Source of the DNA: an archaeon
Lineage (GTDB): Archaea; Undinarchaeota; Undinarchaeia; Undinarchaeales; JALTGF01
DNA length: 17,441 nt
Assembly (NCBI GenBank): GCA_027077325.1
Contig: JALTGF010000171.1
Span: 1 to 17,441 of the forward strand
Direction: 5' to 3'
A model generated the notes under the pieces. It had not been told where the DNA came from, did no database searches, and worked only from the letters and a program-made list of their open reading frames with translations. A program made the position numbers and the translations under genes. This document shows positions 1 through 5,589 of this stretch, in pieces. How positions within the stretch are numbered: the first letter of the stretch is position 1; the number at the start of each line of letters is the position of its first letter.

Positions 1-324
1 CCACACGAGCATGTGAAAAAAACAAATAAAAAGTTAAAGCGCCGGGCGGACTACTCAACAAAGAGAATTAACGAAATTGAAGGGCTTTCGGTTGTAAGGC
101 CCGAGGGAACGCTTTACATGTTCCCAAAGATTGAGGATCCAAAGTTTAAAGACGATAAGAAGTTTATCCTTGACCTATTGCAAAAGAAATATGTCTTGAT
201 GGTTCATGGCTCTGGGTTCAGCAAGAAATATGGGCGCGGACACTTCAGATTGGTTTTCCTTCCAAAAATAGAAATACTGGAAAAAGCATTTGACAGAATT
301 GAGGACTTTATGAAAGGAAAATAG
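1..324 (+). CDS. Class I/II aminotransferase, C-terminal fragment (5' end outside window)
   Basis: The reading frame is open from base 1 and closes at a TAG, so only the last 107 residues of a pyridoxal-phosphate aminotransferase are present; the GTG at 13 is an internal codon. Visible family signs are a PEGTLYMFPKI segment and a GSGFSKKYGRGHFRLVFLP segment. The second matches the C-terminal small-domain region of the alanine/aspartate aminotransferase family, where the Arg that binds the substrate carboxylate lies in the GHFR stretch. The catalytic lysine and cofactor-binding residues would lie upstream and cannot be checked. The family transfers amino groups between amino acids and 2-oxo acids in the cytoplasm; an alanine-transaminase type is most likely, but specificity is not shown. 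It converges with the next gene, with two bases between the stops. Confidence 0.85.
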   Translation, partial: PHEHVKKTNKKLKRRADYSTKRINEIEGLSVVRPEGTLYMFPKIEDPKFKDDKKFILDLLQKKYVLMVHGSGFSKKYGRGHFRLVFLPKIEILEKAFDRIEDFMKGK

Positions 325-326
325 GG

Positions 327-1025
327 TTAAATAATTTTTCTCTTTTTTAGCGTGGATTTCAAACTTTTAGCAATCTCTTCCAGTTCTCTTGGGCTATCTA
401 TTGCATTTATGATTTTTAATGATTTATTCAAGAAATCCTCATAAAACCCAGAGTCATATACTTTATCTGGGAAAAAGTAGGTATCGCAATCCCTTACTGA
501 CTCCAGATACTCCTTAATGTTACTTACCTTTTCTTTTACATTTCTTAACCGATGATCTTTTAATGCATGCATGAGCCCAAAATATTTTATGAAATCTAGA
601 GTGTAAACCACGATTTCCTTTAATCTTTTATCATCTATTTCTATTTTATCTGGGTCCCAGCCAGCATTATCCACCATTTTCATAGTGTTTTCATTAAATT
701 GGTATGAACTTTCGCGTGCCCATTTATGAACCTGATCAATTAAATATGCAGTTCCAGGTAAATTTTTTGAGAGATTAGCATCTTTTAGATAATGCTCAAT
801 CTCTTTCATTAAGAGAAGCACTTCAGCTCGGTCCGTCCCGTTTTCTTTCAAATAAAAAGGATACAATAAAAGGAGCCCACCGTGAAAGGTTAGTTTAAAT
901 AATGGACTTGCATCTGGAAATTTTAACTTGTGTTTTCCATCGGGGCAAATCCACATGCCATCTGCTAGAAATATTACTGGTTTTTTATGTGTTGGGCATA
1001 TTGGAACTTCTAGATTCTTATTCAT
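327..1025 (-). CDS. Hypothetical protein with possible N-terminal zinc knuckle
   Basis: I do not recognise this 232-residue protein. Near the N-terminus Cys10-x2-His13 and Cys27-x4-His32 flank a short beta-like stretch (KPVIFLADGMWIC), which could form a small zinc ribbon or knuckle. The rest looks soluble and mostly helical, with several charged helices after residue 60; a hydrophobic patch at about 45-58 (LTFHGGLLLLYPFYL) is too short and mixed to call a membrane segment. The start is supported by a TATA-like ATTATATATATC at about 1049-1060, roughly 29 bases upstream, which implies a leaderless message. It faces away from the lipoprotein gene and converges with the aminotransferase. Function is unknown. 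Confidence 0.7.
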   Translation of the reverse strand: MNKNLEVPICPTHKKPVIFLADGMWICPDGKHKLKFPDASPLFKLTFHGGLLLLYPFYLKENGTDRAEVLLLMKEIEHYLKDANLSKNLPGTAYLIDQVHKWARESSYQFNENTMKMVDNAGWDPDKIEIDDKRLKEIVVYTLDFIKYFGLMHALKDHRLRNVKEKVSNIKEYLESVRDCDTYFFPDKVYDSGFYEDFLNKSLKIINAIDSPRELEEIAKSLKSTLKKRKII

Positions 1026-1048
1026 ATAAATATAGAGTATAAATTAAG

Positions 1049-1060
1049 ATATATATAATT
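1049..1060 (-). promoter_or_regulatory. TATA box for the 327-1025 gene
   Basis: On the minus strand an ATTATATATATC element is centred about 29 bases before the ATG at 1025. This is the spacing expected for an archaeal promoter making a leaderless transcript. Confidence 0.5.
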
Positions 1061-1076
1061 TCTTTTGGAGAAACTA

Positions 1077-1084
1077 TTTAAATA
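1077..1084 (+). promoter_or_regulatory. TATA box for the lipoprotein gene
   Basis: TTTAAATA is centred about 25 bases before the ATG at 1105, so the predicted start of transcription falls on or next to the start codon and no ribosome binding site is needed. Confidence 0.55.
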
Positions 1085-1104
1085 AATTAGGTTTACATAA
1101 AATT

Positions 1105-1674
1105 ATGAGCAAGAAAATTTTAATTGCACTTGTGCTTGTTGTGTTTGTTATTTTAGTTGCTGGCTGCGTTAAGAAAGAAGCCTCAAACCAAAACAGTGCA
1201 CCTCAATTAAATCAAAGCAGCCAAGAAATTGTAAACCAAAATGACCAACAACAAACGTATAACACGTCTGTTGAATGCACAACAAATTTGGACTGCGATG
1301 ATGGAAATCCTTGTACAACTGATAGCTGTATAAATGGTCAATGCTCATATGTGAAAGAAGCGGACTGCCAGTTTGTTGAAACACAAAAACCAAGTATAAG
1401 CAAAATACAATACACTGGGAATGAATATGTTGAGATAACTGCAAAAAACTGGGATGTCAGCAATTGGAAAATTGAAGACGGGGCAGGCAACGTATTTTAT
1501 AAGTTTCCAGATAAGTTTAAGTTAAACAATTATCTTATAATTTACAGCGGCAACGGCATAAGCACTTCAACTGAAAAGTACGCAGGCGTTGGCGATGACT
1601 TCTGGAATGACCAAAGCGGCAAAGTTGTTTTAGTTGCTGCAAATGGAACAGTTGTAAGCGAAAAGACATATTAA
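1105..1674 (+). CDS. Secreted lipoprotein with Cys-rich segment and lamin-tail-like (LTD) domain
   Basis: The first 21 residues form a lipoprotein-type signal: positive SKK, a hydrophobic stretch rich in V/L/I, then the lipobox-like LVAGC with the acceptor Cys at 21. A Gln/Asn/Ser-rich linker follows to about residue 50. Residues of about 58-88 form a compact Cys-rich module with DDGNPCTTDSC and NGQCSY, six cysteines in all, resembling extracellular disulfide modules of archaeal and bacterial surface proteins. The last 95 residues have the lamin-tail pattern: EYVEITAKNWDVSNWKIED, a YKFP turn, NNYLIIYSG, FWNDQSGKVVLVAANG and a closing beta strand. It is therefore probably anchored outside the membrane. 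LTD domains are often linked to surface attachment or secreted nucleases; no nuclease is present here. Converges with the next gene with no gap. Confidence 0.8.
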   Translation: MSKKILIALVLVVFVILVAGCVKKEASNQNSAPQLNQSSQEIVNQNDQQQTYNTSVECTTNLDCDDGNPCTTDSCINGQCSYVKEADCQFVETQKPSISKIQYTGNEYVEITAKNWDVSNWKIEDGAGNVFYKFPDKFKLNNYLIIYSGNGISTSTEKYAGVGDDFWNDQSGKVVLVAANGTVVSEKTY

Positions 1675-1884
1675 TTAGTCCATCTCAATTGTAATTTTAA
1701 AATTTTTTCCATTGAGGTCTTTGATGCCCTTAATCTTATTTTCCTTTAAAATATCGCCAACCAAGTCGAGCTCATCAACAAAATTTAGCAAATGCCATGC
1801 AGATTTGATAGGCCGGGTTATTTTAAACTTTAAATTTTTTCGCTCTGGATTGAATTCAATTTTGCCGGAATATTGCTTTTTCAT
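1675..1884 (-). CDS. Small hypothetical protein (69 aa)
   Basis: An unrecognised basic protein of 69 residues with a beta-helix-beta look: GKIEFNPERKNLKFKI, then a helix-like AWHLLNFVDELDLVGDILKE, then NGKNFKITIEMD. It has no membrane segment or cysteine. Its stop abuts the stop of the lipoprotein gene, and an AT-rich AAATTATATTAA element at about 1908-1920 sits 30 bases before the ATG, as for the other leaderless genes nearby. That promoter placement is the main argument that it is real. Function is unknown. Confidence 0.5.
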   Translation of the reverse strand: MKKQYSGKIEFNPERKNLKFKITRPIKSAWHLLNFVDELDLVGDILKENKIKGIKDLNGKNFKITIEMD

Positions 1885-1962
1885 ATTGAAGTTTAGTGGG
1901 TAAAGAGGTTAATATAATTTAAGAATTTTAGAATCCGTTGATTAACGTCTCTTTGTAATATG

Positions 1963-2388
1963 CTAATTCTTAAGCTTTTTTCTGATTTCTTCTTGTTTCT
2001 CTTCAATTTTCTTAGATATCAACTTCTTTTGCTCATCACTCAAGTTTTCAGATACGGTAAAGCGCTCCGCTGAGTCAAGATTGCCTTGCTTGATAAGTTC
2101 AAGTGCCGTTCTAAATTCCAGCGTTGCTAAATCTTTTCTTATGCCATTGACAAAAACTTCAATTTCTGTAACAAGCTGATTTATCTTTCCAAAATCTGGA
2201 TCTTCAATTTCATAAATCTTAAAGAGAATAGCTGTGTTTATTTTATGAGTAAGCCCAACCATTTGGCTGGATTTCATTGTATACCATACGTCTATTGGAA
2301 CGCCCGAAGGCGGTGTGGTCTCTTTTATATTTTGATACCGATCTTTTATCTCTTCAAACCTTTCCTTTAGGTCTTCTATAGTTGTCAT
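1963..2388 (-). CDS. Hypothetical helical protein (141 aa)
   Basis: Not recognised. The protein is soluble, highly charged and probably almost all helix. The N-terminal 25 residues (TTIEDLKERFEEIKDRYQNIKE) and the C-terminal 35 residues (Lys/Glu-rich) look like coiled-coil or long amphipathic helices, with a PPSGVPIDVW break at about 26-35. No cysteine or catalytic motif is seen. A CATAAATA-like box at about 2411-2418 lies roughly 27 bases before the ATG, so the mRNA is probably leaderless. Its promoter region is shared back to back with the gene at 2507, which encodes another small helical protein; a functional link is possible but not shown. Confidence 0.6.
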   Translation of the reverse strand: MTTIEDLKERFEEIKDRYQNIKETTPPSGVPIDVWYTMKSSQMVGLTHKINTAILFKIYEIEDPDFGKINQLVTEIEVFVNGIRKDLATLEFRTALELIKQGNLDSAERFTVSENLSDEQKKLISKKIEEKQEEIRKKLKN

Positions 2389-2477
2389 AGTTTATTATTG
2401 ATTTTAGTTGTATTTATGTTTGTCTAATTATTAAAGCGGATATTTATATTGGTTATATCTCCTGATTAAAGAAACTC

Positions 2478-2484
2478 TTATAAG
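2478..2484 (+). promoter_or_regulatory. TATA box for the 2507 gene
   Basis: TTATAAG is centred 26 bases before the ATG at 2507, consistent with a leaderless archaeal transcript. The facing gene has its own box at about 2411-2418 on the other strand. Confidence 0.5.
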
Positions 2485-2506
2485 TATATCTACTCATATA
2501 TTATTT

Positions 2507-2995
2507 ATGGGTATATGTGATAAATCTCGAGATATTTGGAAGCAAATTCTTAGTTCTGTTGAATCTGGTCACTATCGTGAAGCACTGTCTTTATTGGAAG
2601 AGTATGTACCAATGTATCGGAAGTGCTACGATGAAATAGATGCCCCACAACCTATGCGTTTACGTAAGAGATTCAGAGTTACTGTATTGTATAAGGTAAT
2701 CCAAAAGGCTTTAAAAGAAAACATCCGTGGCGGTGTTGCTATAAAATTATTTGATGAACTTATTGCAAAATGGATAGACATTGAAGATATCTCTTCTACT
2801 GCTAAAAAATTAAAGGAAAGAGTGGACGAATTGCTTAGAAACTCCTATAAAGGTATTCGCACTCAATATGATAAAAAAACAGTAGACATCCTTGATCATA
2901 CTATTAAAGAACTGGAAAAATTTTATAAACATTCTGCAAAAGAGTTTGCTGAAAAACTTGATAGGGATCCTAAAGAAATCTTTTACGATTACTAA
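2507..2995 (+). CDS. Hypothetical helical protein (162 aa)
   Basis: Not recognised. It is a soluble protein predicted to be nearly all alpha-helical. Residues of about 5-35 (IWKQILSSVESGHYREALSLLEEYVPMYR) resemble a single TPR-like helical hairpin, and the C-terminal half (about 95-150) has long charged helices (KKLKERVDELLRN, DILDHTIKELEKFYKHSAKEF). There are two cysteines (4 and 38), no membrane segment and no enzyme motif. The start is supported by a TATA-like box 26 bases upstream. The gene ends about 105 bases before tRNA-Met, which is transcribed toward it. The A/T-rich stretch 3038-3072, including a 7-base inverted repeat, may serve as a termination zone for both. Confidence 0.55.
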   Translation: MGICDKSRDIWKQILSSVESGHYREALSLLEEYVPMYRKCYDEIDAPQPMRLRKRFRVTVLYKVIQKALKENIRGGVAIKLFDELIAKWIDIEDISSTAKKLKERVDELLRNSYKGIRTQYDKKTVDILDHTIKELEKFYKHSAKEFAEKLDRDPKEIFYDY

Positions 2996-3065
2996 GGTTT
3001 AAGTAAGCCCTTGCAGCCAAACTAGAAGTTTCCAATCAATTTTTGTAAAAATTAAGTAATTAAAG

Positions 3066-3095
3066 AAAAAAAGTGGCACAATGATGCTTCAAAAA
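3066..3095 (-). terminator. T-tract termination zone of tRNA-Met
   Basis: On the minus strand, downstream of tRNA-Met, there is a T5 tract at 3091-3095 and a T7 tract at 3066-3072. Archaeal RNA polymerase terminates at such T-runs. No stable hairpin precedes them. Confidence 0.45.
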
Positions 3096-3102
3096 TTGTT
3101 AG

Positions 3103-3228
3103 TGCCGGCGGCGTGATTTGAACACACGACCTCCAGATTTCCCAGCGCCATATATATCATTTTCCTTTCGGAATCAGCACTCATAACTACTTATGAGTCT
3201 GGCGCTCTAACCACTGAGCTACGCCGGC
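3103..3228 (-). tRNA. tRNA-Met(CAU), elongator type, with a 53-base intron at 3139-3191
   Basis: The minus strand folds as a full cloverleaf. The acceptor GCCGGCG/CGCCGGC is perfect, the D stem is GCTC/GAGC, the anticodon stem CCAGA/TCTGG, and the T stem GTGTG/CACGC around loop TTCAAAT, with discriminator A at 3103 and no encoded CCA. The anticodon CAU is at 3195-3193. Between base 37 (A) and base 38 lies a 53-base intron (3191-3139). A splice fold is visible: 5' exon CTCA pairs with intron TGGG as a 4-bp central helix, with 3-base bulges TAA and AAA, each cut after its second base, which is the canonical 37/38 site. The intron also holds a TTCC-GAAA-GGAA hairpin. The lack of GGG/CCC in the anticodon stem argues against an initiator; the GACTCATAA context fits elongator Met better than Ile2, but CAU tRNAs can be confused. 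Confidence 0.9.
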
Positions 3229-3270
3229 GAATCTTTTAAATTCCTCTCTCCGTTTCTATTTGCAAAGTTT

Positions 3271-3279
3271 CTTAAAAAG
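3271..3279 (-). promoter_or_regulatory. TATA box for tRNA-Met
   Basis: The minus strand reads CTTTTTAAG about 45 bases before the first tRNA base, which would give a precursor with a 5' leader of about 20 bases for RNase P to remove. It lies just past the stop of the transporter gene. Confidence 0.4.
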
Positions 3280-3286
3280 CCTTTCG

Positions 3287-4534
3287 CTATATTATCCCAA
3301 ACAAATGTAAAGATAACATCAGGGAGATAACTCCTGTAACATCTGCGAGACTTGTAACGATTGGAATTAAAACATTATCAGGATCAATATCTTGCTTGTA
3401 GAAGAAAACAGCCAATACAAAAACAATTATTGAGATTGTCGTTATTAAGGCAATTCCAGCAAATAAAGAAGCAAGAACGATCAGTTTACTGCCAACTTCA
3501 ATGACACCTGTTAATTTTCCTAGGATTACTGAAACAATTGCAACAACAGGATACACAATAAATGAAATCACATAGGAAGTTAAGAAACTTTCCCCAACAG
3601 ATTCATTAAGGTGGTATTCTGGTTCGGCAAGACCTAAATGAAGTTGGGTTGTCAATCTTGATGCAAAAATACTTCCGATATTCCCGCCCTCATCTAAAAA
3701 TGCTGGCAGCAAAATTAGAGTTGCTGGAACAATCGCAAGCCTGCCAATGTATCCCTGCAAGACCAAACCAGAACCGCATTCAATAAGTGAAACTGCAGCA
3801 ATTATCAATATGCTTTGCAAAACAATTTTCTTGAAGTTTTCTTTTGATCTTAGCATTAAGATAAATGAGACAATTGCAAGGATTATGATCACTTCCCCTG
3901 CAATATTTACATAGGCGCGTATCCTAAGAATTATAAAAGTACCCAAGAATAAGCTTGGGATTGTAACTATGTCGCCTATTGAGGTTATTAAAGGCACCGT
4001 GATATTGTCCGGATCCCAGCCTTTTCTGTGTGCAAGTTCATATATTGCAAAAGTACTTCCAAGCATTATAGTTGCTGCTATCAAACTGCCAAGAAATGAG
4101 ATAGAGATTAGTTCATAAATTGAGATGCTATTAATTCCAAACAGGGCCATCACTGTCTTCGCAAAAATTGCTAAGATTACAGGAAGGTATATGCTTAATA
4201 GCATCGAGGAGTAAATATTGTTTTTGACAACATTATTTTTTATATCAAAACCCTCTAAAAGCCCCAGGTGAAAAGCAGACCCAAGCCGTGAGCCCATAGT
4301 TCCAAATATAGTACCACGTGTGTTAACCGCGCCAGGGATCAAGACAATCAAACCTGGGAGCAATAATAAAAAATTACGATAATTGCTTAGGAAAATGCCT
4401 GCAAACGCACCAGTTAGTATAGTAATAAAAATTGCAATTGAACTTTCCTTTAAATTTTTTGAAGAAATAGAGAAATATCTAGATAAGACTAGATTCTTTT
4501 TTCCATTTGAATCGACTTGGAGGCGGATCGCCAT
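3287..4534 (-). CDS. MgtE/SLC41-type divalent cation (Mg2+) transporter, two-repeat membrane protein
   Basis: This 415-residue integral membrane protein has about ten hydrophobic segments arranged as two homologous halves. Each half carries an MgtE-like signature. In the first, PGAVNTRGTIFGTMGSRLG (68-86) is followed by DPDNITVPLITSIGDI (174-189). In the second, PAFLDEGGNIGSIFASRL (277-294) is followed by DPDNVLIPIVTSLADVTG (384-401). In MgtE-family channels the Asp of the TSxxD region lines the Mg2+ site. The N-terminal cytosolic MgtE domain and CBS pair of bacterial MgtE are absent, so it resembles SLC41 and the archaeal tandem form. The ATG at 4534 has a strong SD (GGGAGG, about 4541-4546) 6 bases upstream, and an in-frame TAA lies upstream, ruling out a long extension. 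The leader is about 55 bases and holds an overlapping small open frame (4479-4559). Confidence 0.85.
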   Translation of the reverse strand: MAIRLQVDSNGKKNLVLSRYFSISSKNLKESSIAIFITILTGAFAGIFLSNYRNFLLLLPGLIVLIPGAVNTRGTIFGTMGSRLGSAFHLGLLEGFDIKNNVVKNNIYSSMLLSIYLPVILAIFAKTVMALFGINSISIYELISISFLGSLIAATIMLGSTFAIYELAHRKGWDPDNITVPLITSIGDIVTIPSLFLGTFIILRIRAYVNIAGEVIIILAIVSFILMLRSKENFKKIVLQSILIIAAVSLIECGSGLVLQGYIGRLAIVPATLILLPAFLDEGGNIGSIFASRLTTQLHLGLAEPEYHLNESVGESFLTSYVISFIVYPVVAIVSVILGKLTGVIEVGSKLIVLASLFAGIALITTISIIVFVLAVFFYKQDIDPDNVLIPIVTSLADVTGVISLMLSLHLFGII

Positions 4535-4559
4535 CGGGATCCTCCCTCTTTAAGTTCAT
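4479..4559 (-). other. Candidate leader-peptide ORF overlapping the transporter start
   Basis: A 26-codon ATG-to-TAG frame begins in the leader of the Mg2+ transporter and ends 54 bases inside it, in another frame. It has its own GAGG (4569-4572) nine bases before its ATG. The peptide begins MNLKR, then carries the acidic/proline run EDPDGDPPP at residues 6-14, then a basic segment (SRFKWKK). Its codons run across the transporter's SD and start codon. Acidic/proline nascent chains in the MgtL leader of the E. coli Mg2+ transporter gene mgtA destabilise ribosomes when Mg2+ is low; the resemblance here suggests a similar sensor but could be chance. No conservation data are available to me. Confidence 0.3.
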
Positions 4560-4608
4560 TTTTGCTTTCCTCTAAATCCATCTGTGGTTTATCATGTTAT
4601 ATGTGGGA

Positions 4609-4620
4609 TGATATATAAAG
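4609..4620 (-). promoter_or_regulatory. TATA box for the Mg2+ transporter
   Basis: The minus strand reads CTTTATATATC. A start about 25 bases downstream (near 4590) gives a leader of roughly 55 bases, much longer than for most genes in this part of the window. Confidence 0.45.
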
Positions 4621-4629
4621 ACTTTGCAC

Positions 4630-5094
4630 CTATGCAATTAGCCACTGGATAAGTAACCATCCGAATTTACTAAATATAAGGAAACAAAAAAATAGGTTTG
4701 TTATTATAAATTTTATTATTCTAACCCAAGGATAGCCCGTCAAAAAGTAAAAGATATTTGAAACTCCTTGAAAAATTAAAGCTACAATCATACCATTTAT
4801 TAAAAAGTTCTCTGCAGTCACTGGAAAGAAATGAACTGCCACAAAAAACATGATTCCAAAAGAAGCTGCAGAAATTGCTAGATGGTGTAACCCATATGGG
4901 AAGAGAACCCAGGTGATAAACATAATTGAAAACGCAATTACAAACCCTGTTAATGGTCCATAAGCATAACTAATTATTAGGCCCATTGGAAACCATAGCT
5001 CAAACCCAGACATCTCAAATCTGCGGAACCAGTACCCAAGGTAACCCCCACCAAACACTAGAACAATGAGAAAGAAAATTTGTTGTATTGCCAT
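4630..5094 (-). CDS. Hypothetical multi-spanning membrane protein (154 aa)
   Basis: Not recognised. The protein is strongly hydrophobic, with about five or six membrane segments (roughly 5-22, 35-48, 49-66, 72-90, 97-118, 125-145) and few charges outside the RRFE loop at 24-27. No transporter or enzyme signature is visible. The ATG shares its A with the TAA of the upstream gene (TAATG at 5096-5092), so translation is probably coupled and the two products may act together. It lacks its own promoter and sits in the same transcription unit as the 117-residue protein and probably tRNA-Lys. Small membrane-embedded vitamin-uptake or shape-determining proteins have a similar profile, but nothing specific supports that. 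Confidence 0.6.
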   Translation of the reverse strand: MAIQQIFFLIVLVFGGGYLGYWFRRFEMSGFELWFPMGLIISYAYGPLTGFVIAFSIMFITWVLFPYGLHHLAISAASFGIMFFVAVHFFPVTAENFLINGMIVALIFQGVSNIFYFLTGYPWVRIIKFIITNLFFCFLIFSKFGWLLIQWLIA

Positions 5095-5447
5095 TATTGC
5101 ATTAACTCCAGAGCGCAGGGTATTCCTTTATTTTTGAGTACCTCAATAAACTTGCTTATGCTTCGGTTATCATTTGCAAAGAATACAACATACAAATCAT
5201 ACTCTGGACCCCATGCGCTATCTATAAAATCAAGGATTTGATTTAATTTGTAAGCACCCCACTTTTTTGTTAATGGACTATTACGATCTAGGACAAGCAT
5301 CCAACTGTTTAAAGCAGATTTTTGCTCTTTTTTAAAAATCAAAAAACTTATGCCTTCCGACTTCTTGTTAAAGTCACCTACAACTCCTTGAACTTTTTCA
5401 AAGTCACCCTTGTCACGGGTTATGATTTTGAGTACTCCTTTAATCAT
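5094..5447 (-). CDS. Hypothetical soluble alpha/beta protein (117 aa), coupled to the membrane protein
   Basis: Not recognised. The sequence alternates beta-like strands (GVLKIITRD, GISFLIFKK, SWMLVLDRN, YDLYVVFFAND) with charged helices (KLNQILDFIDSA, ISKFIEVLKNKG), suggesting a small alpha/beta domain. There is no signal peptide or membrane span. Its ATG lies only six bases after the last base of tRNA-Lys, with no room for a promoter or SD, so it is probably made from a tRNA-mRNA transcript whose tRNA end processing would leave an almost leaderless message. Its stop overlaps the next start by one base. It may be a cytosolic partner of the membrane protein; no function can be assigned. Confidence 0.6.
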   Translation of the reverse strand: MIKGVLKIITRDKGDFEKVQGVVGDFNKKSEGISFLIFKKEQKSALNSWMLVLDRNSPLTKKWGAYKLNQILDFIDSAWGPEYDLYVVFFANDNRSISKFIEVLKNKGIPCALELMQ

Positions 5448-5453
5448 TTTGTA

Positions 5454-5544
5454 AGGGCCCGACGGGATTTGAACCCGCGACCTACTGGTTGCTCTGCCTT
5501 TCGGCTTAAGAGCCAGTCGCTCTCCCAGCCTGAGCTACGGGCCC
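5454..5544 (-). tRNA. tRNA-Lys(CUU) with a 17-base intron at 5490-5506
   Basis: The minus strand gives a cloverleaf: acceptor GGGCCCG/CGGGCCC, D stem GCTC/GAGC, anticodon stem ACTGG/CCAGT, T stem GCGGG/CCCGT with loop TTCAAAT. The anticodon CUU is at 5510-5508. The intron (5506-5490) sits at the canonical 37/38 site and makes a textbook bulge-helix-bulge: exon CTCT pairs with intron AGAG, 3-base bulges are TAA and CAA, and a GCC-GAAA-GGC hairpin caps it. The base at the discriminator position (5454) reads U on the RNA, which is unusual for Lys. CCA is not encoded. The 3' end is six bases from the next start codon. Confidence 0.93.
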
Positions 5545-5561
5545 ATAGTTTCTTAATAATT

Positions 5562-5580
5562 CTTATAAGTAGTATAAAAA
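5562..5580 (-). promoter_or_regulatory. Promoter region for tRNA-Lys and the genes behind it
   Basis: The minus strand has two overlapping TATA-like elements, TTTTTATACT (5571-5580) and ACTTATAAGA (5561-5570). The first is spaced to start transcription a few bases before the tRNA. Confidence 0.4.
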
Positions 5581-5589
5581 GTTAAGCAA

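Noticed and set aside
3038..3053. AATTTTT/AAAAATT inverted repeat after the 2507 gene
   Set aside because: All A/T and not followed by a distinct T-run beyond its own arm; mentioned only as part of a possible termination zone, not as a separate element.
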